Source of the DNA: Humitalea rosea
GTDB taxonomy: Bacteria > Pseudomonadota > Alphaproteobacteria > Acetobacterales > Acetobacteraceae
Assembly (NCBI RefSeq): GCF_003253705.1
Contig: NZ_QKYU01000001.1
Location: forward strand, 310,001-374,000
DNA length: 64,000 bases
Direction: 5' to 3'
Part shown: positions 54,991-64,000 of the stretch, in pieces
Layout: every line of letters begins with the position of its first letter
Position numbering within the stretch: the first letter of the stretch is position 1
Notes under the pieces: generated by a model
The model's database searches: none
What the model saw: the letters and a program-made list of their open reading frames with translations, nothing else
Told to the model about the DNA's origin: nothing
Position numbers and translations under genes: made by a program

Positions 54991-55755
54991 ATGCCGGACG
55001 ATGCCCACATGCCGAACCCTCCCCGCCCCGATCCCATCGCTGCCGGCGCCGAGGCGCGGCGGCTGCTGCGGGGGGCGGCAAGCGCGACACTGGCCACCCA
55101 ATCCGACGGCCAGCCCTTCGCAAGCCTGGTCACGCCCGCGATGGCGCCCGACCTCGGCGCGCTGCTGCTGCTCTCGACCCTGTCCGAACACACCCGCCAT
55201 CTGCTGCGCGAGCCCCGCTGCGCGCTGCTGGTGGTCGGCACCGCCGAGGACGCCAATCCGCAGACCGCACCCCGGGTGACGCTGACGGGGCTGGCCGAAC
55301 AGGTCTCCGCGGCGGAGGTGCCGGCGCTGAAGGCGCGCTGGCTGGCGCGCCACCCCTATGCCGCGCTCTACGCCGGTTTCGGGGATTTCAGCCTGTGGCG
55401 GCTGCGACCCGGCGGGGCCTTGCTGGTCGGTGGCTTCGCCCGCGCCATCCGGCTGCCGCTGGCCGCGCTGCTGCCCGACCCCGCGGCCCTGGCGGCCGTC
55501 GCGGCAGCGGCCGCCGATATCCTCGACCATATGAACGCGGAGCACGCCGATGCCCTGGCGGCAATTGCGACGCGACGGCTCGGCGGCCCGGAGGGCGCCT
55601 GGCGAATGACCGGGGTCGATGTCGATGGCATCGACCTCGCCGGCCCCGATGAGGCGGTCAGGCGGTTCAATTTCGCCGCCCCGGCCGGCAATTCCGGAGA
55701 GGTACGGCAGGCCCTCGTGGCGGCGACCCGGGCGGCAAGGGCGGCAAATGGATGA
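54991..55755 (+). CDS. HugZ/pyridoxamine-phosphate-oxidase-like protein with DUF2470
   Basis: 254-residue split-barrel flavin/haem-binding protein. The N-terminal half (RRLLRGAASATLATQSDGQPFASLVTPA split motif; LLLLSTLSEHTRHLLREP; ARHPYAALYAGFGDFSLWRL region) is the PNPOx-like barrel. The C-terminal half is DUF2470, starting ADILDHMNAEHADALAAIA. This pairing is typical of HugZ-type haem-utilisation or haem-degradation proteins. Starts at ATG 54991 and ATG 55009 are both possible. It lies between chvI and pckA. Confidence 0.85.
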   Translation: MPDDAHMPNPPRPDPIAAGAEARRLLRGAASATLATQSDGQPFASLVTPAMAPDLGALLLLSTLSEHTRHLLREPRCALLVVGTAEDANPQTAPRVTLTGLAEQVSAAEVPALKARWLARHPYAALYAGFGDFSLWRLRPGGALLVGGFARAIRLPLAALLPDPAALAAVAAAAADILDHMNAEHADALAAIATRRLGGPEGAWRMTGVDVDGIDLAGPDEAVRRFNFAAPAGNSGEVRQALVAATRAARAANG

Positions 55756-55905
55756 CTGCTCACAATGCCGTGTGCTGCGGCGCGATGGACGGCGACGCTT
55801 ACCTGCCCTAATCTCGCCGCACGGGACAGTCAGACCCCGGACAACGTTTCTTCGGCCTTGCGGGCGGGGAAATGCCCCTTCATTTCCTCGTGGAGTTCGC
55901 CCCAT

Positions 55906-57501
<1,596 letters not shown>

Positions 57502-57505
57502 CCCT

Positions 57506-57540
57506 GACCCGGCCGGGGCATCTCGCGCCCCGGCCGGGTC
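57506..57540. terminator. Perfect 14-bp hairpin after pckA
   Basis: GACCCGGCCGGGGC (57506-57519) and GCCCCGGCCGGGTC (57527-57540) form a flawless 14-base stem with a seven-base loop, starting four bases after the pckA stop. No U-run follows, but the symmetry suits termination from both convergent genes (pckA and the lipoprotein). Confidence 0.8.
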
Positions 57541-57578
57541 CTATGCTGCGGCCCTATGCTGCGGCCCTAGGCTGCGGG
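57541..57578. repeat. Short tandem repeat after the pckA terminator
   Basis: Two exact copies of CTATGCTGCGGCC and a third, diverged copy (CTAGGCTGCGGG) fill the space between the hairpin and the stop of the lipoprotein gene. Period 13 bases, non-coding. Confidence 0.8.
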
Positions 57579-57953
57579 TCAGTCCGCCCGCAGCCCGTTG
57601 CCGAACACATTCACGACAGCGGCGCGGCAGACGTTCACGTTCCGCAGTTCGGCGCCCCGGCCATTGGCCCAGACCACCCGGAAATCATAGTTGCCGGCAT
57701 GGTTGGCACGGAAGCGCATGGTGTCGCCCGGCCCGAGGACGCGCTCGCCCAGCTGGTCCCGGCCCCAATCATTCAACGCCGACTGGCTGAAATACAGCTC
57801 CCGCACCGTTTGATTGGTCCGGTTCGCAACCTCGAAGCTGGTGTCGCAGCCAGGACCGCGGTTGCCGGAGAACTGCTGCTGCTGCGGCATCGGGCCGCAG
57901 CCGGCGAGCAACAGGGCAGAACCAAGCCCGGCCGCGAGAAATGAACGGCGCAT
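57579..57953 (-). CDS. Small lipoprotein, uncharacterised
   Basis: 124-residue predicted outer- or inner-membrane lipoprotein. Its signal MRRSFLAAGLGSALLLAGC has lipobox LAGC (Cys19). A Gln-rich linker leads to a single beta-sandwich-like domain: CDTSFEVANRTNQTVRELYF, WGRDQLGERVLGPGDTMRFRA, YDFRVVWANGRGAELRNVNVC. Cys residues near both ends could form a disulfide. The pattern recurs in small exported proteins of unknown role. ATG 57953 is used; the frame is open upstream without a signal sequence. Confidence 0.7.
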   Translation of the reverse strand: MRRSFLAAGLGSALLLAGCGPMPQQQQFSGNRGPGCDTSFEVANRTNQTVRELYFSQSALNDWGRDQLGERVLGPGDTMRFRANHAGNYDFRVVWANGRGAELRNVNVCRAAVVNVFGNGLRAD

Positions 57954-58141
57954 AAGATTCCTCCATTTTTTCGTTCGACGCGATACAAGCTGCAACAGGG
58001 TTATTCCCCTGTCGAGCACCCGGCCTCCGAGGCATGACCTGCGCTGTTCAGGCTTTGACTGTGGCCTTGCGGCCACGAAGCTGTGTCTTTTCAGTCGCCA
58101 CCATGGCGCTTGCCACAGCATCGCCCTAATCTCATCAAGCA

Positions 58142-59869
58142 ATGCCGCACCTATCCTCCCCGCGCCGCCTCACCCTTGTTGCCCTCGCACTCCTGGCCGG
58201 CTGCGCCGCCAGCGGGTCGGAGGGGGCACCCAGCCTCGCCGCAGCACCGCCGCTGCCGACGGGGGCCTTTGGCCCCTATCTGGCCGGGCGCTTCGCGGTG
58301 ACCGAAACCGACACGCGGATCGCGGCGGATGAATTGCTGCGCGCATTGCAGGCGGAGCCGCAGCAGGACGCCATCCTGACCACCGCCTTCCTCGCCACGG
58401 TGATGGATGGCCGGCCGGACGCGAACCGCCTTGCCCGCCGCCTGCCCGACAACCAGATCGCCGCCTTGCTGCTGGTGGGCGCGGATGCCCAGGCCGGGCG
58501 GTGGGACCGGGCGGAAAACCGGCTGCGGCAATTGCCGCGCCAGGGTGTGGCCGGGCTGCTGCATCCGCTGCTGACCGCCTGGGTGCAGCAGGGGCGCGGC
58601 GCCACGGACCAGGCGCTGGCGACCCTGCGGCCACTGATCGAAAGCGGACGTCTGCGCGGCACCCATGCGCTGCATGCCGCCATCATCGCTGATATCGCGA
58701 ACCGGCCGCGGGAGGCCGAGCGCTTCATCCGCACCGCCTTGGCCGAGACGCCGGACGCCAATCTGCGGCTGATCTCGATCGCCGCCGGCATTCTTGCCCG
58801 CGCGGGGCGGGAAGCCGAGGGCCAGCGCCTGCTGGACCTCGCCTCGGCCGGCAGCGACGAGCTGGCGCTGGCCTTCAGCCCCGCTTCCCGCCGGCAGATC
58901 CTCGGCACCCGCACCGTGGCGACAGCGGTCGAGGGCATGGCCGAGGCACAGCTCGCCCTGGCGGCGGCGCTGCGCGGCCAGGGGGCCGGCGAATTCGGCT
59001 TGGTGCTGGCCAGGTTGTCGCTTCGGCTGCGGCCGGAGTTCGCCCCGGCGCTGATGCTGATCTCCGACGTGCTGGCCGAGGAGCGGCATCCCGACACCGC
59101 CCTGGCGGCGCTGGACGCCATTGCCGCGACCGACCCGCTCGCCCCCGTGGCCGCGCTGCGCCGCGCCGCCTTGCTCGACCGGCTGGACCGCACCGCCGAT
59201 GCCGAGCGCGTGCTGACCGAGCTTGCCGCCGCCGAGCCCGCGAGCCCGCAGCCGCTGGCCCGACTCGGCGATATTTTCCGCGCCCGCAACCGCTATCCCG
59301 ATGCGGTGCTCGCCTATGACGGCGCGCTGGCGCGCATCCCCAATCCCGGGCCCGCCGAATGGCCGCTGTTCTATGCCCGCGGCATCTCCGAGGAACGCGC
59401 CGGGCACTGGACCCGCGCCGAGAGGGATTTCACCCGCGCCCTGGAACTCGCCCCGGAACAGCCGAATGTGCTGAACTACCTCGGCTATACCTGGGTCGAG
59501 CGCGGCGCCAACCTCGCCGAGGCGCGGCGGATGCTGGAACGCGCGGCGGCGCTGCGGCCGCAGGACGGCAATATCGCCGACAGCCTGGGCTGGGCGCTGT
59601 ACAAGATCGGTGATCTGCCGAACGCCGTGACCTGGCTGGAAAAGGCCGCCGAGCTGGAATCCCGCAGCAGCGTGATCAACGATCATCTGGGTGATGCGTT
59701 CTGGGCGTCGGGCCGGCAGGCGGAGGCGCGTTTCCAATGGCGCCGCGCCCTGATCACCGATCCCGAGCCCGGTGATGTGGCGCGAATCGATGCCAAGCTG
59801 CGCGAGGGACTGCCCCCCACCAGCACCCCCACCGCCCAGCGCGAGGTGCCCCGGCCCGCCGTCCCGTGA
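58142..59869 (+). CDS. TPR-repeat lipoprotein
   Basis: 575-residue envelope protein. The signal LTLVALALLAGC has lipobox LAGC. At least seven TPR-like helix pairs follow, clearest at about 400-560 (PLFYARGISEERAGHWTRAERDF, VLNYLGYTWVERGANLAEARRML, NIADSLGWALYKIGDLPNAV, VINDHLGDAFWASGRQAEARFQW, quoted as separate repeat units of up to 23 positions). Such proteins scaffold outer-membrane or cell-wall complexes. The stop overlaps the ispE start (GTGA), a pairing common in this order. It is divergent from the small lipoprotein. Confidence 0.85.
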   Translation: MPHLSSPRRLTLVALALLAGCAASGSEGAPSLAAAPPLPTGAFGPYLAGRFAVTETDTRIAADELLRALQAEPQQDAILTTAFLATVMDGRPDANRLARRLPDNQIAALLLVGADAQAGRWDRAENRLRQLPRQGVAGLLHPLLTAWVQQGRGATDQALATLRPLIESGRLRGTHALHAAIIADIANRPREAERFIRTALAETPDANLRLISIAAGILARAGREAEGQRLLDLASAGSDELALAFSPASRRQILGTRTVATAVEGMAEAQLALAAALRGQGAGEFGLVLARLSLRLRPEFAPALMLISDVLAEERHPDTALAALDAIAATDPLAPVAALRRAALLDRLDRTADAERVLTELAAAEPASPQPLARLGDIFRARNRYPDAVLAYDGALARIPNPGPAEWPLFYARGISEERAGHWTRAERDFTRALELAPEQPNVLNYLGYTWVERGANLAEARRMLERAAALRPQDGNIADSLGWALYKIGDLPNAVTWLEKAAELESRSSVINDHLGDAFWASGRQAEARFQWRRALITDPEPGDVARIDAKLREGLPPTSTPTAQREVPRPAVP

Positions 59870-60708
59870 TCGAGGCCGCGCCGGCCAAGGTCAATCTGTT
59901 CCTGCATGTCATCGGCAAGCGGGACGATGGGCTGCATCTGCTGGACAGCCTCGTGGTCTTCGCCGGCATCGGCGACAGCCTCGCCCTGGCGCCGGGCGCG
60001 GGGCTGCTGGTCGTGGGGCCGGAGGCGGCGGGCCTCGCGGCCGAGCCCGACAATCTGGTGCTGCGCGCCACCCGCGCCTTGGCCGAGGCCGCCGGCCGCC
60101 CCCCCGGGCCAGGGCTGACCCTGACCAAGCGGCTGCCGGTCGCCTCCGGCATCGGGGGCGGTTCGGCCGATGCGGCGGCGGCCTTGCGGCTGCTGGCCCG
60201 CGCCTGGGGGGTCGCGGTGCCGCCGGGGCTCGCGGCGCGGCTCGGCGCCGATGTGACCGCCTGTCTTATCAGCCAGCCGCTGCGATTCGGCGGCATCGGG
60301 GAGGCGATCGCCCCGGCGCCGGCCCTGCCGGAATTCGGGCTGCTGCTCTGCAATCCGCGCATTCCACTCGGCACCGCGGCGGTGTTTTCCGCCCGGGCGC
60401 CGGGGTTTTCCGCGCCCGCCCCCCTGCCCGCGGCTTGGGCGGATGCGACGGCGATGGCGCGGGATCTGGGGGCGGCCACGCGAAACGACCTGCAAGCGGC
60501 GGCAATCGGCCTTTGTCCGCCCATCGCCGGGGTGCTGGCGGCGCTGGGCGCCCTGCCCGGCTGCCTGCTGGCGCGGATGTCGGGCTCGGGGGCGACCTGC
60601 TTCGGCCTCTTCCCGACGCCCGCGATGGCGCGGGCGGGAGCCGGCCTGTTGCCCGACGGGTGGTGGTCCTGGGGGGGCGGGCTTCACCCCGGCGTACGGG
60701 CAGGCTAG
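59866..60708 (+). CDS. ispE: 4-diphosphocytidyl-2-C-methyl-D-erythritol kinase IspE
   Basis: 280-residue GHMP kinase of the MEP isoprenoid pathway, working after IspD and before IspF (encoded together at 3293-4468). Motifs are EAAPAKVNLFLHVIGKRDDG (motif 1), the ATP loop PVASGIGGGSADAAAALRL (motif 2) and MSGSGATCFGLF (motif 3). The GTG start at 59866 overlaps the stop of the TPR gene. tRNA-Gln begins 14 bases after its stop. Confidence 0.94.
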   Translation: MIEAAPAKVNLFLHVIGKRDDGLHLLDSLVVFAGIGDSLALAPGAGLLVVGPEAAGLAAEPDNLVLRATRALAEAAGRPPGPGLTLTKRLPVASGIGGGSADAAAALRLLARAWGVAVPPGLAARLGADVTACLISQPLRFGGIGEAIAPAPALPEFGLLLCNPRIPLGTAAVFSARAPGFSAPAPLPAAWADATAMARDLGAATRNDLQAAAIGLCPPIAGVLAALGALPGCLLARMSGSGATCFGLFPTPAMARAGAGLLPDGWWSWGGGLHPGVRAG

Positions 60709-60722
60709 AGACGGCTCGCGGC

Positions 60723-60797
60723 TGGGGCGTCGCCAAGCGGTAAGGCAGCGGCTTTTGATGCCGCCATTCCCAGGTTCGAATCCTGGCGCCCCAACCA
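60723..60797 (+). tRNA. tRNA-Gln(UUG)
   Basis: Cloverleaf with encoded CCA. Acceptor TGGGGCG (60723-60729) pairs with CGCCCCA (60787-60793). The anticodon stem GCGGC/GCCGC encloses TTTTGAT with anticodon TTG at 60755-60757. T-arm CCAGG/CCTGG with TTCGAAT. The U-A first pair is typical of tRNA-Gln. Confidence 0.97.
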
Positions 60798-60804
60798 GCC
60801 TCTC

Positions 60805-61794
60805 TCAATCCACCTGGATGCCCGCGCGCGCGATCACCTCACGCCACTTCGCGACCTCCGTCCGGGTCATCTCCGCCAGCCTGTCCGGCGAGCCGCCGAT
60901 CGGCTCCATCCCCTGCCGTTGCAGATTGGCCTGCGCGTCCGAATCGGCCAGGAAGGCATTGGCCGCATCCGCGAGGCGCCGCACGCTGCTCGCCGCGGTG
61001 CCGGCGGGGGCGTAGAGGCCCCACCAGCCATCGACCACGAAATCGGCGAGCCCGCCCTCGGTCACCGTCGGCACATCCGGCAGCATCGAGGCGCGCCGCG
61101 CCGAGGTGACGGCGATGGCGCGCAGCGTGCCCTCGCGGAAATGCGGCGCCAAGGCGAGGTAGTGGTAGAACATCGCATCCACCGTCCCCGAGAGCATGTC
61201 GCCGATCGCCTGGGCGCCGTTGCGATAGGGGACATGGACCGTCTCGATCCCGGCGCGCTGGTTCAGCAGCGCCTGCGACAGATGCCCCGTGGTGCCATTG
61301 CCCGCCGAGGCGAAGGTCAGCGACTGCTTCTTCGCAAGCTCGATCAGCCCTGCCAGGTCCCGCGCCGGCAGGCCCGCCCGCACCGCCAGCACCGCGGTGG
61401 TGGTGGCGATCGGCGCGATTGCGGCGAAATCGGCCACCGGATCGTAGCCGAGCGTCTTGTAGAGGCTGGCATTGACGCCGTTGGTGCCATTGGTGCCGAA
61501 CAGCAGCGTGTAGCCATCGGCCGGCGCATTGGCGACCAGCCCGGCGCCGATATTGCCGCCGGCGCCGCTGCGGTTGTCCACCACCACCGTCTGGCCGAGG
61601 CTGCGCGAGAGCGAGGTCGCCAGCAGCCGCGCCAGGATGTCGGTCGTGGTGCCCGCCGAGAAGGGCACCACCAGACGGATCGGGCGGGACGGCCAGTCCT
61701 CGGCCCGCGCCTCCAGGGGCAAGGCAAGCGGCGGCAGGGCAAGCGCCGCCAGGGCTGCGATACGCAATACGCCGCGTCGGTCCGGGTTCTTCAT
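60805..61794 (-). CDS. Bug/TctC family tripartite tricarboxylate transporter receptor
   Basis: 329-residue exported receptor with a signal peptide (about 1-31, ending EARAED). Motifs are WPSRPIRLVVPFSAGTTTD, LGQTVVVDNRSGAGGNIG, ETVHVPYRNGAQA, MLPDVPTVTEGGLADF and EVAKWREVIARAGIQVD. The threonines replacing the usual glycines after PFSAG may alter the ligand pocket. The 3' end lies eight bases past tRNA-Gln. The neighbouring hydrolase and amidohydrolase on the same strand may act on the imported compound. Confidence 0.9.
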   Translation of the reverse strand: MKNPDRRGVLRIAALAALALPPLALPLEARAEDWPSRPIRLVVPFSAGTTTDILARLLATSLSRSLGQTVVVDNRSGAGGNIGAGLVANAPADGYTLLFGTNGTNGVNASLYKTLGYDPVADFAAIAPIATTTAVLAVRAGLPARDLAGLIELAKKQSLTFASAGNGTTGHLSQALLNQRAGIETVHVPYRNGAQAIGDMLSGTVDAMFYHYLALAPHFREGTLRAIAVTSARRASMLPDVPTVTEGGLADFVVDGWWGLYAPAGTAASSVRRLADAANAFLADSDAQANLQRQGMEPIGGSPDRLAEMTRTEVAKWREVIARAGIQVD

Positions 61795-61881
61795 GGTGAT
61801 GTCCTCCTCATCCGTTTCTTACCCGAGCGGACGGGTCTGGCCAGCGGGCGGGCCCGCGGGGCCCGCACACCTCCCCGCCCG

Positions 61882-63234
61882 TCAGCGCCGCGCCAAGGCC
61901 GGCAGCAACAGCGCCGGATCGATCGCGCTGGCCATCGCGACATAGCCCGCGCGGTTCGGATGCAGCTTGTCCCCCGGCCCGCCCGTGGTGCTCTCCGGCA
62001 CGAACTCGGGCTTCAACTGCCCCGTCGAGGTGTCGAGCACCGCCTGGTCGAACTCGACGACGGCATCGAAGACGCCGCCATTGCGGATGAAGTCGTTCAG
62101 CGCGCGCCGTTTCTCATCCTGCTCGGCGAAGCCATGCGCGGCGCTGCTGCTGCCAAGCGCCGTCACCACCGTGGCACCGAGGACGCGCACCCCGGGCAGC
62201 CGCTCGCGCAGCATCGCGACGCCCCGGCGCATGCCGCCGGTCACCGCCTCGACGCTCGCATTGCCGTTGCGCGAGAAGTCGTTGATCCCCTCCAGCCAGA
62301 CGAAGGAGCTGACCCCCGAGAGGCTCGCGACATCCCGCTCCAGCCGCTGCAGCGAGGCCGGGCCGCCGGCGAAGGGGCGGTCGGGCGCGTATTCGGCCGG
62401 GCCCGCGACCTGGTTGCCGCCGATGCCGGCATTGACGACCGCGACCCGGTTGGGGAAGGCGGCATGCAGCCGGCGTTGCAGCACGTCGGGCCAGCGGTCA
62501 TCCCCGTTCATCGTGCTGGCGGTGCCATCGGTGATGGAATCGCCGAAGCAGACCACCGCCGGGGTGCCGGCGGGCATCATCATGTCCACCGCATCGAGGA
62601 AGAACCACGAGGCGGTCGGATGCGGAAAGGCGGCCTCGGCTTCCTCGGCGCCGCGTGCCCCGGCCCCGGGCGGGGTGGCATAGGAGGTTTGCAGCGCCTT
62701 GGCATGCCAGGTCATCGGCCCGCTCTCACCGGCGACATGCAGCGATACGGCGAGCTTGCGGCCCGCCAGCAGCGGCGAGGCCGGCTCCGCGGCGAAGGGC
62801 AGTGCCACCGCATCGCTCCAGGCATCGCGGCCCGGGGGGATGGTGACCGCGCCGGCGCCGCCGAAGCGCACCGCCTGGTTGGTGCCCGGCATCACCGCGG
62901 CCCCGCCGTGCTGCAGACCGACATGGACGCCATCCAGCGTGAGCGGCTTCGTGCCGAAGGCGTTGGAGAAGCGCAGCCGCGCCTGGCGGCCCCAGACCGT
63001 GGGGCGGATGATGAGGCGCAGCGACTGGTCCTTCGCCCCATCCGGGGCCGAGGGAAAGGCAAAGCTCTGGTTCGGTTGCGCGGAGGGATTGCCGATGGGG
63101 TAAGGCCCCTGCGCCGAAGCGGCCCAGGTGGTTGCCCAGCCCTCGGCAGGCTGAGCCTCGGCGGCGCGGGGCGCCGCGGCCGCGGCGGCAAGCAGAACGC
63201 CCATCGCACGACGCGACAGATGAACATCCGACAT
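61882..63234 (-). CDS. SGNH/GDSL-family hydrolase, exported
   Basis: 450-residue secreted esterase or lipase-like protein. A Tat/Sec-type signal (SRRAMGVLLAAAAAAPRAAEAQ) is followed by a beta-rich N-terminal domain (about 30-210). The SGNH core shows block I VVCFGDSITDGT (Ser), block II NAGIGGNQ (Gly), block III WLEGINDF (Asn) and block V DKLHPNRAGY (Asp, His). This layout occurs in rhamnogalacturonan-acetylesterase-like and xylan-esterase proteins. ATG 63234 has GGAGG seven bases upstream. Confidence 0.9.
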   Translation of the reverse strand: MSDVHLSRRAMGVLLAAAAAAPRAAEAQPAEGWATTWAASAQGPYPIGNPSAQPNQSFAFPSAPDGAKDQSLRLIIRPTVWGRQARLRFSNAFGTKPLTLDGVHVGLQHGGAAVMPGTNQAVRFGGAGAVTIPPGRDAWSDAVALPFAAEPASPLLAGRKLAVSLHVAGESGPMTWHAKALQTSYATPPGAGARGAEEAEAAFPHPTASWFFLDAVDMMMPAGTPAVVCFGDSITDGTASTMNGDDRWPDVLQRRLHAAFPNRVAVVNAGIGGNQVAGPAEYAPDRPFAGGPASLQRLERDVASLSGVSSFVWLEGINDFSRNGNASVEAVTGGMRRGVAMLRERLPGVRVLGATVVTALGSSSAAHGFAEQDEKRRALNDFIRNGGVFDAVVEFDQAVLDTSTGQLKPEFVPESTTGGPGDKLHPNRAGYVAMASAIDPALLLPALARR

Positions 63235-63328
63235 ATCGCATCCTCCAGCCGGCCCCTTGTTCGCTGAGCCTGGCGACTGACGGTTGCATATGGCACCCAC
63301 GACCGCAACGATACCGTGTGGCGGCCCG

Positions 63329-64000
63329 TCACCCCGGGCGGTGCAGCACCGGCACTTGGCGGGTGACGGTGCGCCGCCCGTGCTTGAAGGCCGCGAGCAC
63401 CGGCGCGATGACCCGCAGCGCCTGCACCGCATCCGGCGCATCGACCACCACGAGATCGGCCGGCGCCCCCACCGCCAGCCCGTAATCCTGCCGCAGGAGG
63501 CGCGCCGAACCCGCGGTGATCATGCCCCAGACCGCCGTCATCTCGGCATCCGAGCCGCGCTGCACGATGTTGGCGTAGAGGTTCGCCTGCCGGATCAGCT
63601 GCCCATCGCCGAAGGGGGTGAAGGGGTTGAGGATGTTGTTGGAGGAGAGCGAACAGGTCACCCCGGCCTCGACCAGCCGGTTGGCATCGACCACGCTGCG
63701 CGGCACGGCCCGGTCACGATGCCGCCCGCCGAGGTAGAGGTCGGTCGCCGGCAGCACCGTCAGCGCCACCCCGGCATCGGCAAGCCGCCGCGCGATCGGA
63801 TCGACCTCCTCCGGCGACAGGGCGCAGAGCTTGGTGACATGGCCGATCGCGACCCGCCCGCCCCAGCCATATTGTTCGGTCAGGTCGCAGACCAGCAGCG
63901 TGTCCAGATCCTCGGCGCTGCTGCCGCTGTCCAGATGCATGTCGATGTCCACGTCGAACTCGCGCGCCATCTCGAAGACGCGGCGGATCTGTGCCGCGCG
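63329..64000 (-). CDS. Amidohydrolase (cytosine deaminase/CodA-like), 3' part only
   Basis: The frame stays open to the window edge, so the N-terminus lies outside. The visible 223 residues contain FDVDIDMHLDSG (second metal-ligand region), VAIGHVTKLCALS (His), LPATDLYLGG, GVTCSLSSNNILNPFTPFGDG (the Asp position reads Asn in the usual SDN stretch), and the closing beta domain GLAVGAPADLVVVDAP. These fit the CodA/D-hydantoinase-like branch acting on ring amides or amines. An in-frame ATG at 63970 is internal. Confidence 0.85.
   Translation of the reverse strand, partial: RAAQIRRVFEMAREFDVDIDMHLDSGSSAEDLDTLLVCDLTEQYGWGGRVAIGHVTKLCALSPEEVDPIARRLADAGVALTVLPATDLYLGGRHRDRAVPRSVVDANRLVEAGVTCSLSSNNILNPFTPFGDGQLIRQANLYANIVQRGSDAEMTAVWGMITAGSARLLRQDYGLAVGAPADLVVVDAPDAVQALRVIAPVLAAFKHGRRTVTRQVPVLHRPG

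Overview
The window is high-GC (about 70%) DNA from an alphaproteobacterium, most likely Rhodospirillales/Acetobacteraceae (Roseomonas-like). The lineage is inferred from several features. The gene order ispDF-dusB-ntrBC-ntrYX followed by hfq-hflX is typically alphaproteobacterial. IspD and IspF are fused, there is a ChvI-type regulator next to pckA, a mitofilin-like/HemY pair follows hemD, and there are several Bug/TctC solute receptors. No plasmid, phage or CRISPR hallmarks are visible. The backbone is dense, with many ATGA/GTGA stop-start overlaps.

Layout. 1-3320: the end of an isocitrate-lyase/PEP-mutase family gene, an SCP2-type thiolase and an EAL protein with a decayed GGDEF domain. 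3293-11970: ispDF (-), then dusB-ntrB-ntrC-ntrY-ntrX (+), the nitrogen-control cluster. 12050-17908: a small protein carrying the LSGC signature of CNF1/BLF1-type glutamine deamidases, then dat, a HAD phosphatase, hfq-hflX, an inositol-monophosphatase family gene and a pirin. 17909-26651 (-): one long run, mltB-rlpA-dacF-tmk-holB-metG-tatD-MBL-mazG. 26783-29264: an MmgE/PrpD protein and an LpxR-type outer-membrane deacylase.

29367-38025 is an accessory stretch starting at tRNA-Ser(UGA). It holds a decayed transposase fused out of frame to a CoA-transferase tail, a TctC receptor, a LysR regulator divergent from a second TctC receptor, a CoA-thioester module (enoyl-CoA hydratase, two hotdog proteins, CaiB-type CoA-transferase), a TctC relic, a frameshifted cytochrome b561 and a VIT-family iron/manganese transporter. 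38051-43816 (-) is a five-gene unit: response regulator, sensor kinase, DUF2271 protein, PepSY/flavodoxin/FNR reductase and the flavinyl transferase ApbE. A small PepSY-like gene is divergent from it across a repeat-rich promoter region. The DUF2271 protein carries a plausible flavinylation motif, which suggests flavin-based electron transfer across the membrane under two-component control.

44469-50283: two small uncharacterised genes, an aldehyde dehydrogenase, a DUF72 protein, tag, and an ABC sugar-type receptor whose permease partner is truncated. Debris containing a tRNA-Thr fragment follows, then an intact tRNA-Thr(CGU). 50346-60797: hemY, the mitofilin-like gene and hemD (-), apaG, chvI (-), a HugZ-like gene, pckA with a strong hairpin after it, a lipoprotein (-), a TPR lipoprotein, ispE and tRNA-Gln(UUG). 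60805-64000 (-): a TctC receptor, an SGNH/GDSL hydrolase and the end of an amidohydrolase.

All calls come from reading translations, motifs and context. No database search was run.
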